Assembly (NCBI GenBank): GCA_004357505.1
Contig: SMWC01000073.1
Coordinates: forward strand, 1 to 8,187
Source: Gammaproteobacteria bacterium
GTDB lineage: Bacteria; Pseudomonadota; Gammaproteobacteria; Steroidobacterales; Rariloculaceae
DNA: 8,187 nucleotides
Direction: 5' to 3'
Each line of letters begins with the position of its first letter. Positions within the stretch are counted from its first letter, which is position 1. Of this stretch, positions 1 to 6,868 are shown piece after piece. The position numbers and the translations under genes were made by a program. The notes beneath the pieces were generated by a model. That model was not told the DNA's origin. It was given only the letters and a program-made list of their open reading frames with translations, and did not search any database.

Positions 1-2123
1 CGGGCGCTCCGCCTGAACCCGGTTGCCGGGTGCGAGTACCTCTGGGCAAGGGCGAGCGCATCGGCATCGTGCTCGAGCATCTCTCACGCAGCCCGATCGA
101 CCCGGCGAAGCTTAAAGAGGCGCTGGAGGTTCTGGATTCGACGCCGATCTTAGCGCCGGATCTCCTCGCGACTCTACTGTGGTGTGCCCACTATTATCAT
201 CATCCAATCGGTGAAGTCATCGGCCAGGCTCTGCCGAAGCTGCTACGACAAGGCCGCAGCGCTGAAACAGAACCCGCGCTCGGCTGGCAAATTACCGCCG
301 AGGGTCGATCACAAACGATTGCGCTTGTCGCTCGCCGTGCGCCACGGCAGGCCCAAGCGCTCGACGCGTTAGCGAGTGGCAACGTGGTTGCAGCCGACGT
401 GGCGCAGCTACGCGGTGTCGGCCGAGAAGCACTCAAACGGCTGGCCGACAAGGGCTGGGTACAGACGGCCACGCTAGCGGCATGCGAGGCCGGACCGATC
501 TCAAGCGCCAGCGACGCTACCTGGCCCGAGCTGACCGAAGATCAGAATACAGTCCTTGCTGCAATCGCTGACGCCCCCGCAGGCTACCAGCCGTTCCTGC
601 TTCAAGGAGTCACGGGCAGCGGCAAAACCGAAGTCTATATACACTTGATCGGCAGACAGCTTGAAGCGGATCGACAAAGCCTGCTCCTGGTGCCCGAGAT
701 CGGGCTTACGCCACAACTCACTGCGAGACTCAAGCAGCGTTTCGGCGATCGATTGGCGCTGATGCACTCCGGCCTTAGTGACCGCGAACGTCTCGGCGCA
801 TGGCGCGATGCTTACTCAGGGGAGGCGAAGTTGATCGTCGGAACGCGCTCGGCGGTATTCGCGCCGCTGCCGAAACCCGGCTTGATCATCGTCGATGAGG
901 AGCATGACCCCTCTTACAAGCAACAGGAGGGATTCAAGTATTCGGCGCGAGACCTGGCGGTCTTCAGGGCCCGGCAATTGGATGTGCCCGTGCTGCTTGC
1001 CTCGGCTACGCCTTCTCTGGAGAGCTTCTACAATGCTCGCCGGCATCACTACCGATCTCTGACGATGCCGCAACGAATCGGCTCAGCGGGTGCCCCCGCC
1101 ATGCGCATCATCGATCTGAACCGGCATGCCGCCCGCCATGGCTTATCCACGCCCCTGATCACAGCGGTCGAACGTCATCTCGCTGACGACCATCAAATCT
1201 TACTATTCCTCAACCGCAGGGGCTTCGCACCGGTTCTGTTCTGCGCGGAGTGTCGCACCGTTGAGGAATGCGGGCGTTGTGACTCCCGCATGACCATACA
1301 CCCGGCAAGCGGCCAGCTCCGCTGCCATCACTGCGGAAGTCTGAAGACCCTGACTTGGGCGTGCGCGAATTGCGGTGCCGAGCGCATCGCCGTCGGCGCC
1401 GGAACTCAACGAGTGACCGAGGAACTAACGGCATTGTTCCCGACCGCTCGTATCGCACGGCTCGATAGAGATAGCACCAGTCGTAAGGGAGCGCTCGCCG
1501 ACGTGCTCGCCAACGTAGAGCAAGGCGATACTCAGATCCTGGTTGGAACCCAGATGTTGACCAAGGGGCACGACTTCCCGCGAGTGACCTTGGTCGGAAT
1601 TCTGAGCGCCGATCAAGGCCTGCTCGGCACGGATTTTCGCAGCAGCGAGCGGCTCGCTCAGACTTTGCTGCAAGTGGCCGGACGAGCAGGAAGACGAGAA
1701 CAACCGGGGGAGGTCTTGATCCAGACACACTACCCCACTCACCCGCTCCTGAGTTGCTTGATTCAACACGATTACACGGCGTTTGCCGAGCTCGCGCTCG
1801 AGGAACGCCAGCAGACAAGCTGGCCGCCTTTCGCTCATCTCATCGTCTGGAGAGCGCAAGCCGCCGCGCGGGCACCGGCAATTCAGTTTTTACAGCGTGT
1901 GGCTGGAAACGCGATACGCGAGGCCGGCCCGGTTACAATTCTGGGTCCAGCACCGGCGGCCATGGAGCGTCGCGGCGGCAAGTATCGCGCTCAATTACTT
2001 TTTCATTGTTCGCGACGGGCACCACTGCATGAGCTCGTTCGTAGGCTGCTTGGTGTAGCGCGGACGTGGCCGGAAACCCGCCGGGTTCGCTGGAGTATCG
2101 ACGTCGATCCGGCAGAGCTCTAG
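1..2123 (+). CDS. priA: Primosomal protein N' (PriA), replication restart helicase, 5'-partial
   Basis: PriA is a superfamily 2 DNA helicase that recognises abandoned replication forks and loads the replisome through PriB/DnaT and DnaC-type partners. The reading frame is open to the left edge (first full codon at 3), and the residues before position 30 (GCR, then VRVPLGKGERIGIV) match the PriA N-terminal DNA-binding domain. The GTG at 30 is therefore an internal valine, not a start. Counting from that valine, residue n equals E. coli residue n+31, so about 20 residues are missing at the left. Visible motifs are Walker A GVTGSGKT (193-200, Lys199 = E. coli Lys230), the DEEH box (289-292), SATPS (motif III), FLNRRGFAP (motif IV) and QVAGRAGR (motif VI). 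Eight zinc-binding cysteines sit at 405, 408, 414, 417, 432, 435, 445 and 448. The C-terminus (SIDVDPAEL) is complete. Nothing suggests it is damaged. The E. coli comparison is from memory. Confidence 0.97.
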   Translation, partial: GAPPEPGCRVRVPLGKGERIGIVLEHLSRSPIDPAKLKEALEVLDSTPILAPDLLATLLWCAHYYHHPIGEVIGQALPKLLRQGRSAETEPALGWQITAEGRSQTIALVARRAPRQAQALDALASGNVVAADVAQLRGVGREALKRLADKGWVQTATLAACEAGPISSASDATWPELTEDQNTVLAAIADAPAGYQPFLLQGVTGSGKTEVYIHLIGRQLEADRQSLLLVPEIGLTPQLTARLKQRFGDRLALMHSGLSDRERLGAWRDAYSGEAKLIVGTRSAVFAPLPKPGLIIVDEEHDPSYKQQEGFKYSARDLAVFRARQLDVPVLLASATPSLESFYNARRHHYRSLTMPQRIGSAGAPAMRIIDLNRHAARHGLSTPLITAVERHLADDHQILLFLNRRGFAPVLFCAECRTVEECGRCDSRMTIHPASGQLRCHHCGSLKTLTWACANCGAERIAVGAGTQRVTEELTALFPTARIARLDRDSTSRKGALADVLANVEQGDTQILVGTQMLTKGHDFPRVTLVGILSADQGLLGTDFRSSERLAQTLLQVAGRAGRREQPGEVLIQTHYPTHPLLSCLIQHDYTAFAELALEERQQTSWPPFAHLIVWRAQAAARAPAIQFLQRVAGNAIREAGPVTILGPAPAAMERRGGKYRAQLLFHCSRRAPLHELVRRLLGVARTWPETRRVRWSIDVDPAEL

Positions 2124-2144
2124 CCCGTCTCTGGCATCAGGCGG

Positions 2145-2150
2145 TAGAAT
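2145..2150 (+). promoter_or_regulatory. Possible -10 element ahead of argS
   Basis: TAGAAT lies 27 bases upstream of the argS start, in the 54-base gap after priA, followed by CGCGCC. This resembles a sigma-70 -10 box in a GC-rich gammaproteobacterium and is at a sensible distance for a short leader. I could not find a matching -35 hexamer 16-18 bases upstream, so argS may instead be read through from priA. The rest of the gap holds no hairpin or terminator that I can see. Confidence 0.28.
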
Positions 2151-2177
2151 CGCGCCTTCCCCGAAAGACTCGATCCG

Positions 2178-3923
2178 TTGCGCATTCAACTCAACCTGTT
2201 GCTAAGAGAAACTCTGGACCGCCTGCTCGGCGAACACGGCCTTAAACCAGCCGCTGATCTGGAGCCGCAACTTGAACGTACACGGGACTCCAAGCATGGC
2301 GATTTCACCAGCAACATCGCGTTAAGAGTCGCAAACAAACTCTCCCGGCCGCCGCGTGAATTCGCCGCGGAGATCGTAGCGGCCTTCCCGGAATCGCGTT
2401 TGATAGAGAAGATCCAGGTCGCCGGACCCGGCTTTATAAACTTCACGCTAGCAGCAGGCGCCTTTGAGCAGGAACTCCGAACGATTCTGGCAAAAGGCGA
2501 CGCATACGGGTGTTCTGAACTTGGCTCCCGACAACGCGTCCTGTTGGAATACGTCTCTGCGAACCCGACGGGACCTCTCCATGTCGGACACGGGCGTCTT
2601 GCGGCATACGGCGCATCGTTGGCGAACCTGCTGCGAGCGACAGGTCATGAGGTACATGAGGAGTATTACGTCAACGACGCCGGTCGACAGATGGACATCC
2701 TCGCGGCGAGCGTGTGGTTCAGGTACGCGGAGTTGCTTGGCGAAGATTTACCGTTTCCGGCAAACGCCTATCAAGGCGAGTACGTAAGAGAGATCGCGCA
2801 AGCGCTGCACGAGACGCACGGGAACTCGCTGGCTGCCGACGCTAATACGATTATCTCGATCCTCGCAAACTCGGAGGTAGGTCCGGAAGAACTAATCGAT
2901 CTCGTTATCGGGCAACTTCGGACACAGCTCGGTAGCGACGGGTTTGAAGCGATATTGCTCGCTGCGCTCACAGGTGTACTCGATGACATCAAGAATGATC
3001 TCGAAGGCTTCGGTGTAAAGCCTCAGAACTGGTACTTCGAACACAGTCTTGTCGATGGCGCGATTGATCGCGCGCTTAAAGCGCTGACAAAACGAGATAT
3101 GCTCTACACTCGGGACGGCGCAACGTGGTTCAAGTCGAGTGAATTCGGCGACGATAAAGACCGCGTCGTCGTTCGGGAGAACGGCGCTTCCACGTATTTC
3201 GCATCGGACATCGCCTATCATCTGGAGAAGCGCGAGCGAGGCTTCGACTTGCTGTTGGACGTGCTGGGCGCCGATCACCACGGCTATGTGGCCAGGGTTC
3301 GCGCCGGCCTCGAAGCCATGGGCGAACCAGCCGAGTGTCTGGAAGTGCGACTGGTGCAATTCGTTGCGCTCTATCGCGGGCGGGAGAAGATTCAGATGTC
3401 TACCCGATCCGGAGAGTACGTCACTCTACGTCAATTACGCGAGGACGTCGGTAACGACGCGGCAAGATTCTTCTACGTCTCGCGATCTGCTGATCAACAC
3501 TTAGATTTCGATCTGGAGCTCGCCAAAGCTCAGTCCAACGACAACCCCGTATATTATATTCAGTATGCACACGCGCGCGTCGCGAGCATGTTGCGACGAA
3601 TGAAGGAAGAGGGCATGTCCGTCGAGAACTCTGACGCCGTCGATCTGACCAGGCTGGCCGAAGAAGCCGAACGCACTCTGATGGTCGCACTGAGTCGTTA
3701 TCCGGAGATCGTACAGCTTGCGGCAGTGAACCGCGCGCCCCAACATCTAGTTCACTATCTGCGCGATACTGCGGCAGCTTTTCACGCATGTTATAACTTC
3801 CACAGAGTACTCGTAGATGATCTGACGCTGCGTAACGCACGAGTCACACTGGCGTTGGCTACTCAGCAGATCGTTCGTAACGGGTTGTCACTTTTGGGCG
3901 TGGCCGCACCAAACAGCATGTAA
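2178..3923 (+). CDS. argS: Arginyl-tRNA synthetase
   Basis: This cytoplasmic class I aminoacyl-tRNA synthetase attaches arginine to tRNA-Arg, and ArgRS enzymes need the tRNA for amino acid activation. The 581-residue length is normal. The N-terminal Add-1 domain shows HGDFTSNIA and AGPGFINF. The catalytic Rossmann fold has SANPTGPLHVGHG, with the HIGH-type signature HVGH at 135-138. The KMSKS-type loop is KIQMSTRSG from Lys404, with threonine in place of the second lysine; I recall this in other ArgRS enzymes, so I do not read it as damage. The DALR anticodon-binding domain occupies the end, from about YIQYAHARVASM, and the protein finishes LGVAAPNSM. The start is TTG: the frame has a stop at 2145 and no ATG or GTG between it and 2178, and MRIQLNLLLRETL fits a normal ArgS beginning. 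The ribosome binding site is weak (GAAAGA at 2163-2168 at best). It sits 54 bases after priA and 9 bases before the SPOR gene. Confidence 0.97.
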   Translation: MRIQLNLLLRETLDRLLGEHGLKPAADLEPQLERTRDSKHGDFTSNIALRVANKLSRPPREFAAEIVAAFPESRLIEKIQVAGPGFINFTLAAGAFEQELRTILAKGDAYGCSELGSRQRVLLEYVSANPTGPLHVGHGRLAAYGASLANLLRATGHEVHEEYYVNDAGRQMDILAASVWFRYAELLGEDLPFPANAYQGEYVREIAQALHETHGNSLAADANTIISILANSEVGPEELIDLVIGQLRTQLGSDGFEAILLAALTGVLDDIKNDLEGFGVKPQNWYFEHSLVDGAIDRALKALTKRDMLYTRDGATWFKSSEFGDDKDRVVVRENGASTYFASDIAYHLEKRERGFDLLLDVLGADHHGYVARVRAGLEAMGEPAECLEVRLVQFVALYRGREKIQMSTRSGEYVTLRQLREDVGNDAARFFYVSRSADQHLDFDLELAKAQSNDNPVYYIQYAHARVASMLRRMKEEGMSVENSDAVDLTRLAEEAERTLMVALSRYPEIVQLAAVNRAPQHLVHYLRDTAAAFHACYNFHRVLVDDLTLRNARVTLALATQQIVRNGLSLLGVAAPNSM

Positions 3924-3925
3924 GG
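3922..3925 (+). promoter_or_regulatory. Shine-Dalgarno site for the CTG start of the SPOR gene
   Basis: AAGG overlaps the argS stop codon (TAAGG) and lies 7 bases before the CTG at 3933, which is standard spacing. The alternative ATG at 3993 has no purine-rich site at usable distance; the nearest GGAG is 17 bases away. This site therefore helps decide the start, and it ties SPOR gene translation to the end of argS. Confidence 0.5.
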
Positions 3926-3932
3926 CTATACA

Positions 3933-4484
3933 CTGACGACACGAAAGAAGAAAACTCGAGCAGCTACCGACGGAGCGCCCGGCTTCGTCTGGATGCTGTT
4001 CGGCTTGAGTATCGGCCTCGTAGTCGCCGCGGCCGTGTATATCGCAGACCGTTGGGAGCCCGCGACGGTCACGCCGACTCAGCCTGAAGCCGCTACTGTA
4101 TCGCGAGATGTTACGGTCGAGCCCGCAGAGGAACCGCATCCGGCGACCCGGTTCGACTTCTATGACATCCTCCCCAAGTTCGAGGTAGTCCTGCCGGAAT
4201 TCGAATCTCAGACGAACCGGGATCGCGAAGCTGTATCGATCAGAAACCCGGGTAGCTACGTATTGCAGGCCGGATCATTCACGGTTCCCGCAGACGCCGA
4301 ACGAATGCGGGCAAATCTTGCGCTGCTCGGCATCGAGTCGCGATTGCAGAGAGTTACGATCGATGACGACGTCTACCATCGCGTTCGCATCGGTCCGACC
4401 AGCGATCTGAATGAGCTCAACGCCGTTCGCCGCCAACTTTGGGATGCCGAGATCGAAACTATGCTGATCAGGATTCAGAACTGA
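3933..4484 (+). CDS. FtsN-like SPOR-domain cell division protein
   Basis: Probable single-pass inner membrane protein whose periplasmic SPOR domain binds glycan strands lacking stem peptides, which accumulate at the division septum. I place the start at CTG 3933 (183 residues). This gives a basic cytoplasmic tail (TTRKKKTR), the APGFVW lead-in and a complete membrane helix (about 18-38). The only in-frame ATG, at 3993, lies inside that helix and would remove its positive flank. A stop at 3921 rules out a longer form. Next come a Pro/Glu/Thr-rich linker, a juxtamembrane motif FDFYDILPKFEVVLPE (74-89), a second linker, and the SPOR domain (108-183, beginning SYVLQAGSF, with YHRVRIGP near its middle). 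The gene occupies the position of ftsN after priA-argS in Pseudomonas. It is much shorter than E. coli FtsN (319 residues), mainly in the linker, so I give no symbol. It probably shares a transcript with argS and capA (gaps of 9 and 7 bases). Confidence 0.85.
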   Translation: MTTRKKKTRAATDGAPGFVWMLFGLSIGLVVAAAVYIADRWEPATVTPTQPEAATVSRDVTVEPAEEPHPATRFDFYDILPKFEVVLPEFESQTNRDREAVSIRNPGSYVLQAGSFTVPADAERMRANLALLGIESRLQRVTIDDDVYHRVRIGPTSDLNELNAVRRQLWDAEIETMLIRIQN

Positions 4485-4491
4485 CACCGCG

Positions 4492-5541
4492 ATGCTCGAC
4501 TGGTCGTTCCGATTACTGGCCCTGATAAACATCACTGTTGGGTTGGCGCTAGCCGACAACGCTACTATCAACATTGCGGCCGTAGGCGACATCATGCTCG
4601 GCACCGATTATCCAGATGATCGGCTACCCGAGAATGACGGTGCAGACTTCTTAAGCGTGGTCGGTCAGGTCTTGCGGACCGCAGACATTACGTTAGGCAA
4701 TCTCGAAGGCGTGATCTTAGCGGGCGGTACGCCCGGGAAGATTTGTTCGAATCCTCTGGCATGTTTCCTCTTTCGCTCACCGCCCCACTATGCCGGCTAT
4801 CTCCGCGAAGCGGGATTCGATGCCATGAGTCTCGCCAATAACCACGCCCGAGACTTCGGCGAGACCGGGCGTAGCGCGACCATGTTGGCCCTGGACACCT
4901 ACCGGATTCATCACTCCGGACGACGTGGGGACATCGCAACCTGGCGGCACGGAGAGTTTACGATAGCATTTATCGCGTTCTCGCCGACGCGACTCTCCTA
5001 CCTATTGAACGATATTCCCGCTGCTGAACAGCAAGTGGCGCAGCTGGCGAATGCTCACGATCTCGTCATCGTTTCCTTTCACGGTGGCACCGAAGGCCCG
5101 ACTGCAACGCGACTGCCCTTCGAGGAAGAGTTCTATTTAGGTGAGACGCGCGGAGAGGTTGTCGAGTTCTCACGCCGCGTCATCGATGCAGGTGCCGACC
5201 TCGTGCTGGGACACGGCCCTCATGTGTCTCGCGCCATGGAACTGTATCGCGATCGTCTGATCGCCTACAGCCTGGGAAATTTCGCGACCCATTTCGGCGT
5301 CAGCATCGACGGAATGGCCGGATGGGCGCCGATTCTATGGGCAGAGCTCGATCAAAATGGAGTCTTCGTCAGCGGACGAATCCACTCGGCGCTTCAGCAA
5401 CGGCCCGACGGCCCGCGCTGGGATCCGCAGAACCGAGCTTACAAGATCATCAGAACTCTGACCGAAGAAACGTTTGGCCCAGATATGTTTGTGTTTGACG
5501 CGGATGGAACGTTTTCGCCGGGAGTCACTCGTCGGCCATAA
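4492..5541 (+). CDS. CapA/PgsA-family (metallophosphoesterase-like) secreted protein
   Basis: This belongs to the CapA family named after the poly-gamma-glutamate capsule protein, which has a calcineurin-like phosphoesterase fold. Few members outside capsule operons have a proven role. Motifs are VGDIMLG (31-37), GNLEG (69-73), LANNHARDFGE (from 114), SFHGGTE (His197, Glu201), LGHGPHV (His241, His244) and YSLGNF (259-264); these carry the likely metal-binding Asp, Asn and His residues. The first 21 residues form a hydrophobic signal peptide ending ALA before Asp22, with one Arg and one Asp at the front. There is no lipobox cysteine and no later membrane helix, so a soluble periplasmic protein is likely. 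The only two cysteines, 85 and 91, could form a disulfide. No pgsB or pgsC partner is present, so a capsule role is unsupported. ATG is the natural start, although its ribosome binding site is poor, which suggests coupling to the SPOR gene 7 bases upstream. Confidence 0.85.
   Translation: MLDWSFRLLALINITVGLALADNATINIAAVGDIMLGTDYPDDRLPENDGADFLSVVGQVLRTADITLGNLEGVILAGGTPGKICSNPLACFLFRSPPHYAGYLREAGFDAMSLANNHARDFGETGRSATMLALDTYRIHHSGRRGDIATWRHGEFTIAFIAFSPTRLSYLLNDIPAAEQQVAQLANAHDLVIVSFHGGTEGPTATRLPFEEEFYLGETRGEVVEFSRRVIDAGADLVLGHGPHVSRAMELYRDRLIAYSLGNFATHFGVSIDGMAGWAPILWAELDQNGVFVSGRIHSALQQRPDGPRWDPQNRAYKIIRTLTEETFGPDMFVFDADGTFSPGVTRRP
5525..5541. other. Tail-to-tail overlap of capA and ntrX
   Basis: The last 17 bases are coding on both strands: capA ends RRP-stop (TAA 5539-5541) and ntrX ends MADE-stop (TGA, read from 5527 down to 5525). 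No intergenic space exists for a terminator between the two convergent transcripts, and I found no clean GC hairpin followed by a T run on either side. Both transcripts probably run into the opposing gene. Confidence 0.9.
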
Positions 5542-6868
5542 CTTGGCGGAAATCGACGCCGAGGGAGCGAAGCTTCCGATATAGATGCGTCCTCTCCATA
5601 CCTACGCGTTTCGCAAGTTGGCCGACTTTCCCACCGCAGAGAATAAGCTGCTGCTGCAGATACGCTCGCTCGAAAGTTTCTCGGGCTTCGCGAAGCGGCA
5701 TAGAGAGAAGATCCTGCTTGATGAGCGGCTCGTCAGAAGGAGGGCGAGAGTCCAACTGAGTCTCCACTTCCTCAAGCGTGATCTCTTCATCTGTAGCCAG
5801 GATTAGAAGACGGCTGACCATGTTCTTCAGCTCGCGAATGTTTCCCGGCCATGGGTAATTCCGCAATCTATTCTGGGCCGCGACGCCGAAGCGTCTAAAG
5901 GGAAGTCTTTCCGAGTCCACCAACATATCCACGTAGTAACGTAGGAGTTCGGGAACGTCTTCCGCGTATTCTCTCAAAGGCGATATGCGGATGACGACGA
6001 TACTGAGATGAGATAACAGCTCGCGACGAAAACCGTTGATATTCTGCTCGAAGCCCGCCGGCGCGCTCGAAAGGATCCGGGTATCCAGGGCGCGATCGCT
6101 GTCGTGACCTCCGGGCCTGTAGTGACGCTGTTCAAGTAGTCCCAGCAATAGCTGTTGAGAATTCGCGGAGATATCGCTGATCTCGTTAATAAATAGCATG
6201 CCACCTTCGGCACGCTCTATTATTCCGGGATCGTTTGCTTCACCCAGAATCTGGCGTCGGCCATCTTCGTCGTTCAACGCACCGCCCATCACTGTGACGA
6301 AGGGCTCTGCCGAACGGCTGCTTAGACTGGCGAGATATCTGGCAAAAGCCTGCCGACCGCTGCCGGGTTCTCCGGTCAGTAGTGTGTGTGCGTCATGCTG
6401 AGCGATTTTTTGAACCTGCTCGCGAAGAGATCGCATCGTCTCGCTCTTCCCGACGGGAACGAGCATTGGCGGTACAAGGCCGCGGTGTGGTTCGGTAGAG
6501 CGTTTCTGCGTCAGCGCTTTCTCGACAGTCCGCAACAACTTCGCGAGCGACACCGGCTTCTCGATGAAGTCCAGCGCCCCGAGCCGCGTTGCCTCCACGG
6601 CTGTATCTACGGTGCCGTGGCCGGACATCATGACGACGGGCTCGAGCTTTCCGTCTTCCGCCCATTCCTTCAACAAGGAGATGCCATCGGTATCGGGCAT
6701 CCAAATGTCCAGAAGGATCAGATCGTAGTCCTGGCCGGCACGAGCGGCTCTCGCTGCGCTGGCATCCGCAGCTGTCGTGACCTGATAGCCCTCTTCGTTG
6801 AGGATCTCCTCAAGGAGTACCCGGATATTGGACTCGTCGTCTACGACTAAGATTCGCGCTGTCTTCAC
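5525..6868 (-). CDS. ntrX: NtrX-type response regulator with a degenerate AAA+ domain
   Basis: Response regulator partner of NtrY, 447 residues in the usual receiver / AAA+ / Fis-type helix-turn-helix order. The receiver (1-120) is intact: Asp10 and Asp11, phospho-acceptor Asp54, Ser82 and Lys104. The central domain (about 140-370) is recognisable (SPLREYAEDVPELL, NYPWPGNIRELKN with Arg345) but has lost its working parts. Walker A reads GEPGSGRQ, with Arg172 in place of Lys. Walker B reads LFINE, with Asn228 in place of Asp. The stretch that should hold ELFG...GAFTGA is cut to ILGEANDPG, about ten residues short. FRRELLSHLS keeps Arg281 but has His287 where the second finger arginine is expected. 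The DNA-binding helix-turn-helix (412-439, ending MERTHLYRKLRSLG) looks functional. I infer a phosphorylation-controlled DNA binder that does not drive sigma-54 open-complex formation. The start is GTG, overlapping the ntrY stop, with a strong GGAGGG site. Confidence 0.92.
   Translation of the reverse strand: MKTARILVVDDESNIRVLLEEILNEEGYQVTTAADASAARAARAGQDYDLILLDIWMPDTDGISLLKEWAEDGKLEPVVMMSGHGTVDTAVEATRLGALDFIEKPVSLAKLLRTVEKALTQKRSTEPHRGLVPPMLVPVGKSETMRSLREQVQKIAQHDAHTLLTGEPGSGRQAFARYLASLSSRSAEPFVTVMGGALNDEDGRRQILGEANDPGIIERAEGGMLFINEISDISANSQQLLLGLLEQRHYRPGGHDSDRALDTRILSSAPAGFEQNINGFRRELLSHLSIVVIRISPLREYAEDVPELLRYYVDMLVDSERLPFRRFGVAAQNRLRNYPWPGNIRELKNMVSRLLILATDEEITLEEVETQLDSRPPSDEPLIKQDLLSMPLREARETFERAYLQQQLILCGGKVGQLAKRVGMERTHLYRKLRSLGVDFRQVMADE

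Noticed and set aside
30..32. GTG as a true start for priA
   Set aside because: The open frame continues upstream to the window edge with PriA-like residues (GCR before VRVPLGK), and the eight zinc cysteines and Walker lysine keep a constant 31-residue offset from E. coli, so the gene is cut by the edge.
1210..1818. 202-codon open frame on the - strand
   Set aside because: It lies wholly inside priA, opposite the zinc-binding region and the last helicase motifs. Its Arg/Ser/Pro-rich composition is typical of antisense frames in GC-rich DNA and shows no family motif.
2892..3359. 155-codon open frame on the - strand
   Set aside because: It is fully covered by argS, with no ribosome binding site and no recognisable domain.
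5480..5580. Bidirectional terminator between capA and ntrX
   Set aside because: The near-inverted TTTTCGCCGG and TTGGCGGAAA segments pair imperfectly and no T run follows on either strand, so I cannot support a terminator.
6386..6850. 154-codon open frame on the + strand
   Set aside because: It is antisense to the ntrX receiver and the start of its AAA+ domain, with no motif or start signal.
5525..6868. ntrX as a decaying pseudogene
   Set aside because: The frame is uninterrupted over 447 codons, the receiver and helix-turn-helix retain all key residues, and the start has the best ribosome binding site in the window. The AAA+ changes look like altered function, not decay.
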